Assembly (NCBI RefSeq): GCF_030845195.1
Contig: NZ_CP132543.1
Coordinates: 885,501-949,500 of the forward strand
Source of the DNA: Sanyastnella coralliicola
GTDB lineage: Bacteria > Bacteroidota > Bacteroidia > Flavobacteriales_D > Sanyastnellaceae
Length of the DNA stretch: 64,000 nucleotides
Direction: 5' to 3'
Of this stretch, positions 1-7,929 are shown piece by piece. Every line of letters begins with the position of its first letter. Positions within the stretch are counted from its first letter, which is position 1. The notes under the pieces are model-generated. The model was given only the letters and a program-made list of their open reading frames with translations, ran no database searches and had not been told where the DNA came from. A program made the translations under genes and the position numbers.

Positions 1-1
1 C

Positions 2-109
2 ATCGAATCCATCACTTGGTTGCCAAATCTGACCAGTTTTGAAGCATACCATACAGCGATTGTGGAGGAGGAGTTGAGGGCTATTTACGCTTATGTAGGA
101 AGGCGTTAG
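2..109 (+). CDS. C-terminal fragment of an unidentified protein
   Basis: The window opens inside a reading frame that gives 35 residues, ends in GRR, and stops with TAG at 107-109. It is too short to assign a family. The tail is acidic then basic (EEEL, then YVGRR), which looks like an ordinary soluble C-terminus. The stop codon lies inside the first unit of a heptamer array (GCGTTAG). Function unknown; the 5' part is outside the window. Confidence 0.5.
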   Translation: MESITWLPNLTSFEAYHTAIVEEELRAIYAYVGRR

Positions 110-123
110 GCGTTAGTCCTTAC
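103..123 (+). repeat. Heptamer array at a stop codon (GCGTTAG)
   Basis: Two exact GCGTTAG units (103-109, 110-116) are followed by a diverged third. The TAG stop of the upstream gene is the end of the first unit. Read from the stop, the units have the form TAGGCGT, the same form as the array after the GNAT gene. Confidence 0.7.
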
Positions 124-125
124 AA

Positions 126-157
126 GGCGAAATGGCGAAAAGGCAAAATGGCTAAAT
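126..157 (+). repeat. Four-copy 8-bp tandem repeat
   Basis: Four consecutive units, GGCGAAAT, GGCGAAAA, GGCAAAAT and GGCTAAAT. The period is 8, unlike the period 7 of the neighbouring arrays. It lies in the same 218-bp intergenic gap. Confidence 0.65.
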
Positions 158-191
158 GTACTTAGCCAATGCGTAGCGAGGTGGTTCTAAC

Positions 192-221
192 GGACGCCGG
201 ACGCCGGATGCCGGACGTCGG
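192..221 (+). repeat. Heptamer array (GGACGCC)
   Basis: Four units, GGACGCC twice, then GGATGCC and GGACGTC. The array and its left flank (GCGTAGCG...) resemble blocks in the array at 60449-60621, so the two loci carry the same repeat family about 60 kb apart. Confidence 0.75.
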
Positions 222-238
222 AAAAGCATGGTCAGTCT

Positions 239-266
239 GTCCACAGTCCACGGTCCACGGTCTACG
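239..266 (+). repeat. Heptamer array (GTCCACG)
   Basis: Four units, GTCCACA, GTCCACG, GTCCACG and GTCTACG. The reverse complement (GTGGACC type) recurs at 60449-60476. It sits just downstream of the serine hydrolase gene, whose stop is at 328-330 on the minus strand. Confidence 0.75.
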
Positions 267-327
267 ATTCTGAGTACTGCACTCCGTAAACCGAATTCCC
301 GTGCTTTCCCACGAACCAAGCTCCGTG

Positions 328-1578
328 CTAGACTTCAAATTCAAACACTTCATCTCGTATCACCCCAAAATCACCAATCGGGAGGTTGCAGAAGCCCCAC
401 GCTCCTGAATTGTCATTTGGATCAAAGTAGAGGAAGGAGAAGACTCCGATAGAACCGCCGTTGTGGAGGATCATTCCAGTGGATGAAACCGACCAGAAGA
501 GGCCCACGTTGTATTCGTCGTTGAGCGGGTGAGGGTCGCGTTCTTCAGGGAAATGACTAGCGTTGAGTTGGGGAGTGAACAGGAGTTGATATCCCGACTT
601 GCTTAAAAGTGTTCCATTGCCACGGGCACCTTTGAGCATTTCTTCGAGGTATAAGCCAAGGTCATGGGCCGAGGTTTTGATTCCTCCACTAGCGTAGGCT
701 GTGTATTCGTATCGAGGATGGCGAATCGATTCTTGAGGGTCGTCCCAATCATCTGGCATGTAGATGTGGGTGACCAATGAATCGGGGAGTTCGCGGTTGA
801 ACCATGCTGTATTGGTCATTCCTAGTGGAGTGAAGAGAATCTCCTCAGTGTATTCATGGAAAGGTTTTCCTGCTACGATTTCAACGATGACCGCTGCCAG
901 CTCAGATCCGATATTCGAGTAACTGTATTGGGTGCCTGGCTCAAAAGCCTCGTAGTTTTCTTCGCTGTACCACTTGCCTTTCACATCAAGGTAGCGTTGC
1001 AAGGTTTCTTCTTGGGATAACGGAATCCCCATGCGATAGTAAGCTAACTCTTCATTCATGAAGACTTGAATACTATCGTCTTCGTAGGTGATTTCTTCTA
1101 TGAGATTGATATCTGCTTCGCCTACTTCTTCTGGGTCGAAGGAGTCTGTGAGACCAGCGGTATGTGTTACTAGGTGGCGTAGAGTAATAGCTGTCTCTGG
1201 ATACATGGGGTGAATCACCTCAAACGGTAGTATGTCGTTAACCGGCATATCAAGGGAGAGTTTTCCTTCATCGACCAGCTTCGCCACAGAAAAACCAATC
1301 ACCGTTTTCGAAATAGATGCCACACAATTCACCGTTTGATCGGTGAAAGGAATACTGTCTTCCAAATTCTGAAAGCCGAATCCTTCGGTGTAAACCACCC
1401 TTCCATAATCAACCATTCCAACAGAAAAACCTGGAATCAGAGAATGTGTGGCAATGGAGTCCATGACCTCGGTAAGCGGAGCGTAAAGGTCAACTTCAGG
1501 TTCTTCAACTACAACGGGTGTAGTGCATTGTACGAATAGAAAGGCTAGGAGTGAAAGGAAAAGGCAGTTCTTGGTCAT
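328..1578 (-). CDS. Serine hydrolase, beta-lactamase class C-like lipoprotein
   Basis: A 416-residue protein of the serine beta-lactamase/DD-peptidase-like family, usual length. A lipoprotein signal (LLAFLFVQC) predicts lipidation at Cys18 and an envelope location. Motifs: SxxK as SISK at about residues 88-91 (nucleophile Ser88), a YSN motif near residue 220, and HNGG near the C-terminus in the place of the KTG/HxG box. The family includes esterases, D-aminopeptidases and cell-wall peptidases; the substrate cannot be told from sequence. It is monocistronic on the minus strand. Its stop faces repeat arrays rather than a recognisable terminator. Confidence 0.9.
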   Translation of the reverse strand: MTKNCLFLSLLAFLFVQCTTPVVVEEPEVDLYAPLTEVMDSIATHSLIPGFSVGMVDYGRVVYTEGFGFQNLEDSIPFTDQTVNCVASISKTVIGFSVAKLVDEGKLSLDMPVNDILPFEVIHPMYPETAITLRHLVTHTAGLTDSFDPEEVGEADINLIEEITYEDDSIQVFMNEELAYYRMGIPLSQEETLQRYLDVKGKWYSEENYEAFEPGTQYSYSNIGSELAAVIVEIVAGKPFHEYTEEILFTPLGMTNTAWFNRELPDSLVTHIYMPDDWDDPQESIRHPRYEYTAYASGGIKTSAHDLGLYLEEMLKGARGNGTLLSKSGYQLLFTPQLNASHFPEERDPHPLNDEYNVGLFWSVSSTGMILHNGGSIGVFSFLYFDPNDNSGAWGFCNLPIGDFGVIRDEVFEFEV

Positions 1579-1747
1579 GCCGGCAAGATAACTAGTTTGT
1601 AGGCAGGGAGATGTGAAATTGATTTAAACCGAATGGTAGACCGTTACTGGGTAAATACAATTTTGGCAATACAATGATTGATTTAAGAAGTGAATCGAAC
1701 CAAGCAGAATGTGCTCTAATTTCTTCGTTGAATTAAATGCAATAGCT

Positions 1748-2617
1748 ATGAATCTACTTTCCGCAAGTTTAGGATTATTACTAAGCGTTTCGCTAGGTCT
1801 CAATTGTTCTGCTCAAGTCTTCACCAATGCTGACTTTGAGGATTTTACAGATTGTCCTGAGTTCTTAGGTGAAGTGGGCAAGGCCGAAGGTTGGATTACT
1901 GTTATTACCAATGCAGACTATTATAATTGTGGGTTCACGGCCGAGGTCTTTCCATCTCCAACCGAAGCTTCTTCAGGTACCGGTTACATGGGGATGGGAA
2001 CTTATGGCAACCTAAATGGCTCCGCAGAATCCATAGGTCAAGTTTTGAGTGAACCACTCGTCGTAGGTACGACCTACTCTTTTACAGTAGACGTAAAAGA
2101 TGTAACCGGAGGATCTTTCGGTCAAGACTGTACTGGATTATGTATTTACGGATTTGTTGGTCAACCCACCGAAGGCCTGGCATTTATTCACACTCAGGAT
2201 TTAGAAGGCGCTGTGGAATTGGCTTGTTCGGATCAAGTATCTAGTTCTGAATGGACGACCGTTCCATTATCCTTTACCGCAGACCAAGCTTATGATTTCA
2301 TCGTTTTAACTCCTGGAGTAAGTCCACAATGCTACCATTATTTCTTTATCGATAATATCCAGCAGGAAGACCTAGTAAACGTTCAAGAGACATCTGCTGA
2401 ATTGAAAATAAACACCTCACTACGGCGAGGAGATCAATTGATTATCTCGGCATGGACCCCGAATTTCAACATCGGATGGTATGACCTTTCCGGCAGACTT
2501 ATTAGGCAAGGAACTCTGAATAAAGTGCCCGCTGAACTGACGTCTGGAGTTTACTTCGTGCAGGTTTCGGAATCTGGAGTTCCTGTCCATAGTCAAAGAG
2601 TCCTCATAGTGGATTAA
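1748..2617 (+). CDS. Secreted protein with type IX sorting domain
   Basis: The start at 1748 puts a good signal peptide (MNLLSASLG...CSAQ) first; an upstream in-frame ATG at 1709 would add 13 residues in front of it. The middle (about residues 20-210) looks like a beta-sandwich found in Bacteroidota secreted proteins (motifs TNADFE, FIDNI) and contains several Cys. The last ~75 residues form a T9SS type A sorting domain: WYDLSGRLI, then SGVYFVQV, then a final strand. The protein should therefore cross the outer membrane through T9SS and be attached or released there. Ligand or enzymatic activity unknown. Confidence 0.85.
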   Translation: MNLLSASLGLLLSVSLGLNCSAQVFTNADFEDFTDCPEFLGEVGKAEGWITVITNADYYNCGFTAEVFPSPTEASSGTGYMGMGTYGNLNGSAESIGQVLSEPLVVGTTYSFTVDVKDVTGGSFGQDCTGLCIYGFVGQPTEGLAFIHTQDLEGAVELACSDQVSSSEWTTVPLSFTADQAYDFIVLTPGVSPQCYHYFFIDNIQQEDLVNVQETSAELKINTSLRRGDQLIISAWTPNFNIGWYDLSGRLIRQGTLNKVPAELTSGVYFVQVSESGVPVHSQRVLIVD

Positions 2618-2641
2618 GCAGTGCTTTTGGACGGATTGGCT

Positions 2642-2649
2642 TACCTTCG
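2642..2649 (+). promoter_or_regulatory. Candidate -7 box TACCTTCG
   Basis: One mismatch from the Bacteroidota -7 consensus TAnnTTTG, 11 nt before the ATG at 2661. Confidence 0.4.
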
Positions 2650-2660
2650 GAGCGAAGTCT

Positions 2661-4481
2661 ATGAATATGTCATCCAACCCTTTTGTTTCTTGCTTCTTCG
2701 TGTTGCTTTCGGTCGCGATTTCGCTAAGCTCTAATGCTCAAGTAAATCTCAACGACAAGGAAGACCTTATCATTGAACTAATACGATCGGGAGAAACTGA
2801 CAGTGCCTTGGTGGTTGCGAATACATTCGTGAACGACGCCAAGAATCAGGAGGATAAAGCGCAGGTCGAGGCTTCTTATCTCCAAGGCATCGGTCTAATC
2901 GCTGTAGAAGAATACGATTCAGCCAGAAGCGTATTGCGTTCGGCGGAAGCCAAAGTAAACGGAGACAAATTATTGCGCTACAAGATCAAAGCACGCGTGG
3001 CCTATGCCCATCAGCAGTTGTATCAATTAGACTCCTTGAAGTTAGAACTTGACTTCCTCATGGAACATGAAGAGGAAGGAGATTCTCTTTCCAGAGCCAT
3101 GGCTTACTTCGGAATGTACCAATATTACTACCGAGGAGAAGACAAAGACATTGCGCTGAAATACATACAACGTTCAAGAGAGATTTTTGCAGCTCTTGGT
3201 GACCACAAAAGGGCCGCTACTTTTGACGCGTACATCGGTCGGATTTATGAGGAGCTAGACAACGATTCACTGGCAGAGGTGTATCAAAACAGCGCCTTAA
3301 CCTACCACTTGGAAAACGAGAATTTAGACGAAGCCTCGTATATCTACCTCGAGCGTGGTTCTTATTACAATGGGAGGGAACAATGGGATAAAGCAGAAAG
3401 CGACCTCCTAGAATGTATCCGACTTTCGAATGAAACGGGTAACCTTTCAAACTTTGCCAACGCGAATCAATTTCTAGCGTCAACCTACACCTATGTCGGA
3501 CGTTACGAGGAAGCAGAACAATGCATTGATGCGTCAATGGTGATTTGTGAAGAGTACGATATCGACATATGCCGTGTCTATGCTCACATGCATTACGCTG
3601 ATCTGTTCCTGAAATCAGGCGATTATGACCGCTCCATTTACCACGGTGAACTTCTGGTTTCTTTTCCGAAGGAATTCTTCCTAGATGAGGTTTATGATGG
3701 CTACGGTCTGCTAAGTCAAGCTTACGCCGCTAAAGGGAATTTCCAACGTGCTTATGAGACCATGGAAGTGGAGATGATGCTTTCCGATTCACTGTTCAAC
3801 ATTGAAAACCAGGAAGCCTTAGGTGCTTTACGCGAAGAGTATGAACGTGAGAAGAACATGGCGACGATTCGTGAACTGGAGGCTCAAGCCGAGATCGATG
3901 AGCTCAAGCAAAACGGACTCATTGGGGGCATTGCCATCGTAGTCATCATGTCGTTGATTACCCTGAACCGTGAGATCAAACGCCGTAAGAATGCACGGAA
4001 GCTACATCAATTAGAGATTGAGCTGAAGGAAGCTGAAGAAGAAAGACTCAAGGAAGAGCTCAGAAACAAAAACCGTGAGTTGACAGCAAAAGCATTACAA
4101 ATTGCCCAAAAGAATGAAGTGCTTTCTTCACTTCAGAAGCAATTAGAAGATTTGGCTCAAAGCAATGATGAAGGAGGTGTTCGCTCGGTTGTAAACTCCT
4201 TGAAACTAGAGAAAGCCATTGACGGAAACTGGGAGCAATTCACGCAACAGTTCACCGAGCTAAACCCGAACTTCTATCAGGACTTGATCCAAACAAGTCC
4301 GAAGCTTTCTAAGAACGATCTTCGCTTGGCAGCCCTCTTACGTATGAACTTAAGTTCGAAGGAAATTGCTCGAATTCTGAATATCTCAGACGAGGGTGTC
4401 AAGAAGGCAAGACAACGATTCCGTAAGAAACTGGAGTTGAATACAGAAGATAGTCTTGAAGCCTATGTATTGTCTATATAG
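2661..4481 (+). CDS. TPR membrane regulator with C-terminal LuxR-like helix-turn-helix
   Basis: 606 residues. A signal peptide (to SSNAQ) is followed by about 370 residues of tetratricopeptide repeats, one membrane helix near residues 419-434, a charged coiled coil, and a C-terminal HTH (SSKEIARILNIS, then a basic recognition helix near 570-590). This architecture is common in Bacteroidota orphan regulators: periplasmic TPRs should sense a partner and the cytoplasmic HTH should act on DNA. There is no receiver or kinase domain, so the signalling mechanism is unknown. It is a single gene with a likely promoter directly upstream. The target genes cannot be inferred. Confidence 0.88.
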   Translation: MNMSSNPFVSCFFVLLSVAISLSSNAQVNLNDKEDLIIELIRSGETDSALVVANTFVNDAKNQEDKAQVEASYLQGIGLIAVEEYDSARSVLRSAEAKVNGDKLLRYKIKARVAYAHQQLYQLDSLKLELDFLMEHEEEGDSLSRAMAYFGMYQYYYRGEDKDIALKYIQRSREIFAALGDHKRAATFDAYIGRIYEELDNDSLAEVYQNSALTYHLENENLDEASYIYLERGSYYNGREQWDKAESDLLECIRLSNETGNLSNFANANQFLASTYTYVGRYEEAEQCIDASMVICEEYDIDICRVYAHMHYADLFLKSGDYDRSIYHGELLVSFPKEFFLDEVYDGYGLLSQAYAAKGNFQRAYETMEVEMMLSDSLFNIENQEALGALREEYEREKNMATIRELEAQAEIDELKQNGLIGGIAIVVIMSLITLNREIKRRKNARKLHQLEIELKEAEEERLKEELRNKNRELTAKALQIAQKNEVLSSLQKQLEDLAQSNDEGGVRSVVNSLKLEKAIDGNWEQFTQQFTELNPNFYQDLIQTSPKLSKNDLRLAALLRMNLSSKEIARILNISDEGVKKARQRFRKKLELNTEDSLEAYVLSI

Positions 4482-4648
4482 TTGATAATCAGTCGTTAGA
4501 CGGTTTATTGGTGCGGCTTGTCCACCGTTTGTCCCCGTAGGGTTTTGTAGCTGTCCACCTTTCGTATACCCTGTTTTTTTGCCGCTCTTTTGGTGTCGGT
4601 AGATGTTTGTGCCACAAATCTTTTCAATCACAAAAACATCTATCAATC

Positions 4649-5482
4649 ATGAAAAAGTTTTTCATCTATTCACTCCTCGCTCTCGGGTTATTCGCATGTA
4701 AGAAGGAGGAAGTTCAACCAGAAACAAACAACGCACCAGCAGGATCTAGCTTGCCAGAAGAGTACCAAGCGTTCGCAGGTATTTTTGACGGGGAAGGAGT
4801 AGGAGCAGCATTCAATCTCACGGAAGATATTCTGGTACTAATCAATACTGATGGTGACCGCTATGCTTGGTTTGAAGATCGCGAGATCAAGTTCGTCAAC
4901 GATACAGATGCTTCTGACAGCCCATTCTACAACTGTTACTTTCATCTAATTGGTGCTGGGACAAAAAGTACCTCAGAACGTTTGTACTTGTACGATGATG
5001 ATGGAGCGTTCTACACCACAGGCACGTTTAACCCTGAAGATGTTTCTGGTTCATGGGATAATCCAGATCTTTTTGAATGGTGGGATAGCCAAAATGCGAC
5101 GAACTACTGGGGCCCAGATAATACGATTGTCTTCAACAGTATTACAGCGATGATCACAGTGAGTGATCCGGGATCAGACTGCTACGACGCCGAAGAAACC
5201 TACGAATACATGTGGATGGCGGATGCCAACGGAGACGAGCTTGTGAAATGGGGAATCAGTGATTTCTACTGGCCAAATGAGCAAGTAGACGTAGAAGACT
5301 TTACTGCAGAGAACAACTGCGGCGGGCCTGATGGAATCATGCCTTTTGAAAGCATTGGTGCATGTTGTCGCTACATCCTTCCAAATCAGATTCAGGATAT
5401 CTTCTTCAGTGAAGATGGAACAGAGTTCTGCTACTACATCGTATCAGTAGGAGAGTTCTCGCCAATCTACAAGCTTTACTAA
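4649..5482 (+). CDS. Hypothetical lipoprotein
   Basis: 277 residues from the ATG at 4649, which gives a clear lipoprotein signal (MKKFFIYSLLALGLFAC, lipidated Cys17). An upstream in-frame ATG at 4607 would bury the signal. The mature protein is acidic and rich in aromatic residues (WDNPDLFEWWD) with several paired Cys, suggesting a disulfide-stabilised beta fold in the envelope. I recognise no family. It stands alone between a regulator and a convergent gene. Confidence 0.75.
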   Translation: MKKFFIYSLLALGLFACKKEEVQPETNNAPAGSSLPEEYQAFAGIFDGEGVGAAFNLTEDILVLINTDGDRYAWFEDREIKFVNDTDASDSPFYNCYFHLIGAGTKSTSERLYLYDDDGAFYTTGTFNPEDVSGSWDNPDLFEWWDSQNATNYWGPDNTIVFNSITAMITVSDPGSDCYDAEETYEYMWMADANGDELVKWGISDFYWPNEQVDVEDFTAENNCGGPDGIMPFESIGACCRYILPNQIQDIFFSEDGTEFCYYIVSVGEFSPIYKLY

Positions 5483-5509
5483 TCCAAGCTTAAAGAGACG
5501 AAACGATCT

Positions 5510-5529
5510 CTTGGTTCCTCGGGACCAAG
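5510..5529. terminator. Hairpin between convergent genes
   Basis: A 9-bp stem with one G-T pair (CTTGGTTCC / GGGACCAAG) and a 2-nt loop, 28 bp after the lipoprotein stop and 50 bp before the convergent gene's stop. There is no clear T-run, so termination is only a suggestion. Confidence 0.35.
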
Positions 5530-5578
5530 GTGATTGAAAGATGGAGGGGATGTCCAAAGGATGTCCCTTCTTCTTGTC

Positions 5579-6490
5579 TTAATACTTGGCGACCTTGTAT
5601 TTTCCTCTAACCAACAATTTCCGGTCTTCTTCGAGGAGTTCATTTCTCCAACCAATCATGTATTCATTCAAAGTACTCACATCGAGACTATCGATGGAAC
5701 GATGAGCAAAGGCCATGATTTCATTTGGGAAGCGCTCCATAGCAACTTGCTTGCGCTTACGACTGGCCTTCCCTCGATCAAAGGGTGAAATGTACAGGTC
5801 GATAGCACCGAAGAGGTGAAGGTATTCGTGAGCGATTGTACCAGGGTTCTTGTACGAAACGATCGCGTATTCTGGAGTTGACGTTGCAGAAGTATGCATC
5901 GCCAGCGAAATCTCGTTAGTGTAGTAGTTGTTGATGAAATACACTAGCCCCACATTGTCGCACCCATGGATATCGCGTAACCGCGCAATGAGCTTATCGC
6001 GGTCTTTTGGTTTCAGCTTAGTTGCTGCCAAGTCTATCGTGTCAGGACCATAGGTCTTCAGAGCGTCCTTGGCGATTTTATCTGCCCACTTATCGAGCAG
6101 ACGAGGGCCATTCCTGCTGAACAATGTTGCTGACAAGGTTTTCCGTGTGAAATTAGATTCGAGAGGAAGGGTCCCGTCGTCATTGTGAAAGTCAATCACG
6201 ACATCTAAGTTGACCCCCCGTTGTCGGGCCTGATCTTCGATCCAAGTCATGGCTTTTTGGACCGAATCCATAGTAGAAGTAATATCGTAATCGGTCCAAG
6301 TGTTCGTGTATTTCGAATCGACGAAAATGCCGTAGAAGACGACTTTCTCCTTAAGTTTCTTACACACGTTGTTGTTCACGTTTGCGAAATGAACGGTAGC
6401 GTTTTTGGGAATCCGCAGTCGGTAAACACGGCATGTCAACATCGAGCAGGAGAAGAGTAATACGAAGGCAAGGGCAATGCGTGAGCGCAT
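5579..6490 (-). CDS. Metzincin-like zinc metalloprotease lipoprotein (putative)
   Basis: 303 residues from the ATG at 6490; an earlier in-frame ATG at 6544 would put 18 residues before the signal peptide. Signal: MRSRIALAFVLLFSCSMLTC, lipidation at the Cys of LTC. The motif HEYLHLFGAID fits HExxHxxGxxD, the metzincin zinc-binding pattern with Asp as third ligand. The rest has no family I recognise. Expected to be membrane-anchored in the envelope, acting on proteins or peptides. The zinc-motif assignment rests on the motif alone. Confidence 0.65.
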   Translation of the reverse strand: MRSRIALAFVLLFSCSMLTCRVYRLRIPKNATVHFANVNNNVCKKLKEKVVFYGIFVDSKYTNTWTDYDITSTMDSVQKAMTWIEDQARQRGVNLDVVIDFHNDDGTLPLESNFTRKTLSATLFSRNGPRLLDKWADKIAKDALKTYGPDTIDLAATKLKPKDRDKLIARLRDIHGCDNVGLVYFINNYYTNEISLAMHTSATSTPEYAIVSYKNPGTIAHEYLHLFGAIDLYISPFDRGKASRKRKQVAMERFPNEIMAFAHRSIDSLDVSTLNEYMIGWRNELLEEDRKLLVRGKYKVAKY

Positions 6491-6560
6491 ACTGTTAGTG
6501 TTTAGTTTGATGGTAGACAGGCAAGAGTCATACCAATATCGCAACTAAACAGGAGAAATT

Positions 6561-7133
6561 CTACTTGACGATCAGCACTAGCGTCATCATTACGCGCAAA
6601 CCATTCACGCTGGTCCATTTTGGAATCTCACCCAATTCGAACCTTGGGTCATTTTTGATGGCATCAAAGATTTCAGCATCAATCAGGAATCGATCACTTT
6701 CATCCGGTAAGTTGTACCACCCATCTCCGATGGATTTGATAGAATCTTCCACACCGAAAATGCAGTTCGTGCGAATGAAGATGCTTCCCCCTGAGCGACA
6801 CACCCGCACCAACTGATCGAGCATCTGGTCAAAATGCCTTCGATCCTTTGCAAAATGCAATACAGCATTGCAAATGACATGGTCCACCGAATTACTTTTC
6901 AACGATAGCTCAGAAAGCTCTTCAGTCATCCATCGATACTTCGCCTCAGGATATTTCTCCTGCACCTGAAGCTCCCGCTCGGGATCAATATCTTGAATGA
7001 TCACCTCAAACCCCTCCTGCAAAAACCACTTGAGGTTTCGTCCGCCACCACCTCCAGCATCCAAAATGGTCTCACCTGGAGTGTAACGATCTTTGAGAAT
7101 TTGGTCGATGAGGTAGATGTCGATGCCTTTCAT
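6561..7133 (-). CDS. Class I SAM-dependent methyltransferase
   Basis: 190 residues with a Rossmann-type SAM-binding motif (ILDAGGGGGRNLKWF, about residues 18-32), an acidic end of strand 2 (IQDIDPE), and a motif IV-like stretch (VICNAVLHF). Soluble, no signal. The substrate is not evident. Its start is 11 bp from a long heptamer array that occupies the upstream region, and I see no good promoter there. Confidence 0.8.
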   Translation of the reverse strand: MKGIDIYLIDQILKDRYTPGETILDAGGGGGRNLKWFLQEGFEVIIQDIDPERELQVQEKYPEAKYRWMTEELSELSLKSNSVDHVICNAVLHFAKDRRHFDQMLDQLVRVCRSGGSIFIRTNCIFGVEDSIKSIGDGWYNLPDESDRFLIDAEIFDAIKNDPRFELGEIPKWTSVNGLRVMMTLVLIVK

Positions 7134-7143
7134 GGATGTTTTT

Positions 7144-7234
7144 AGTCAAGAGTCTAGGGTCTAGAGACGAGAGTCATTAAACGATAGACTATGATCGATA
7201 AACTATAACATGAACCAAGTAACGATAAATCATG
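7144..7234. repeat. Thirteen-unit period-7 array
   Basis: In-register heptamers with drifting sequence: AGTCAAG, AGTCTAG, GGTCTAG, AGACGAG, AGTCATT, AAACGAT, AGACTAT, GATCGAT, AAACTAT and weaker units. The order (AGTCTAG type then AAACGAT type) is the same as in the array at 7363-7425. It separates the small ORF at 7245-7325 from the methyltransferase gene. Confidence 0.7.
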
Positions 7235-7244
7235 ATATGTGCCT

Positions 7245-7325
7245 TCAGCTGAAAGCAATGATCATGAAAACCGTGGTTAGATATGTCCAAAGGATGATGA
7301 ATATGACATGGATGGTCGATTCCAT
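7245..7325 (-). CDS. Small hydrophobic 26-residue ORF (putative membrane peptide)
   Basis: Reading on the minus strand from the ATG at 7325 gives a 26-residue peptide: a short polar start (MESTIH), then one continuous hydrophobic stretch (VIFIILWTYLTTVFMIIAF) and Ser-stop. That is enough for one membrane span. A purine-rich GGAGAGG lies about 8 nt before the ATG. It sits between two heptamer arrays. It could be a real small membrane protein or chance; no homologue is recognised. Confidence 0.4.
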   Translation of the reverse strand: MESTIHVIFIILWTYLTTVFMIIAFS

Positions 7326-7362
7326 TGTTTTTCCTCTCCAGAGTTTTGGGCTGTAGAGATGG

Positions 7363-7425
7363 AGTCGAGAGACAAGTGTCGAGGGTCGAAAGTCTAGAAA
7401 CTATAAACGATAAACGTTAACGAGT
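7363..7425. repeat. Nine-unit period-7 array
   Basis: Units AGTCGAG, AGACAAG, TGTCGAG, GGTCGAA, AGTCTAG, AAACTAT, AAACGAT, AAACGTT and AACGAGT, in one register. Same motif succession and orientation as 7144-7234. It ends 38 nt upstream of the small ORF start. Confidence 0.75.
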
Positions 7426-7448
7426 ATATCGTTGTAATTGAAACTAAC

Positions 7449-7476
7449 GCCTATAGCCTATAGCCTAAAGCCTATG
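7449..7476 (-). repeat. Heptamer array at the GNAT stop codon (GCCTATA)
   Basis: Plus-strand units GCCTATA, GCCTATA, GCCTAAA and GCCTATG. Read on the minus strand from the gene they are TAGGCNN units beginning with the TAG stop codon at 7472-7474. Confidence 0.8.
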
Positions 7477-7759
7477 AAAGCACGTCTCTAATCGATTCAT
7501 CTTTATCAAACCTACTCTTCGCGAACGGACAAAGCGGCAAGATCTTAAACCCTTCCTTTCGTGCTTTCTCTACAATCGCATTGAGCATAATTCTTCCTAC
7601 ACCTTTGCCTTGGAAACCGTCCATGACGTCGGTGTGATCGATGATGATGAGTTCAGGGCCAGCTACCGAATAAGTCATTTCTCCAGCCTTGGTCCCTTCC
7701 GATTCCGCGATAGCGAAACCTTTCGTCTCACGTTGAATGATACGTACTGAAATATCCAT
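7472..7759 (-). CDS. GNAT-family N-acetyltransferase, YjdJ-like short form
   Basis: 95 residues from the ATG at 7759 (a TTG two codons earlier is less likely). Contains the GNAT acetyl-CoA-binding loop, seen here as GFQGKGVGRIMLNAIVEKAR (about residues 46-65), and ends with LCPFAKSRFDKDES, as in short single-domain GNATs of the YjdJ/YidJ group. The acceptor is unknown. The gene contains one copy of the 13-mer motif at 7703-7715, where the protein reads AIAES. Confidence 0.85.
   Translation of the reverse strand: MDISVRIIQRETKGFAIAESEGTKAGEMTYSVAGPELIIIDHTDVMDGFQGKGVGRIMLNAIVEKARKEGFKILPLCPFAKSRFDKDESIRDVLS
7703..7715 (+). repeat. 13-mer TTCCGCGATAGCG
   Basis: Exact copy inside the GNAT gene, A variant. 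The gene reads the complement as A-I-A-E. Confidence 0.8.
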
Positions 7760-7818
7760 GGTCAAATTTAACCAGGATGTGGAGGGGTGGGATTGTTGTA
7801 GGTTAAGAAAAATTTAAG

Positions 7819-7849
7819 AGGCGTATGGCCTATGGCTTAAGGCATAGGC
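7819..7849 (+). repeat. Heptamer array (TATGGCY type), arm of an inverted pair
   Basis: Units AGGCGTA, TGGCCTA, TGGCTTA and AGGCATA. It is complementary over about 17 bp (one G-T pair) to the array at 7888-7929, so the two could fold as one long hairpin between the DUF5916 and GNAT genes. Confidence 0.7.
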
Positions 7850-7887
7850 GGGTCGATTGTCATGGTATTCCCATGTTATAACAAGTT

Positions 7888-7929
7888 CAACTTAAGCCTT
7901 AGGCCTTAAGCCATAAGCCTGAAGAGTTA
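7888..7929 (-). repeat. Heptamer array at the DUF5916 stop codon
   Basis: Plus-strand units CAACTTA, AGCCTTA, GGCCTTA, AGCCATA, AGCCTGA and AGAGTTA. On the minus strand the array begins with the TAA stop at 7927-7929 and continues as TAAGGCN-type units. Confidence 0.8.

Noticed and set aside
192-266. CRISPR array
   Set aside because: The repeats are 7 bp and directly adjacent with no spacers; no cas genes are present.
4481-4648. Heptamer array before the lipoprotein gene
   Set aside because: Repeated GTCC words occur but without a constant period; not enough to call an array.
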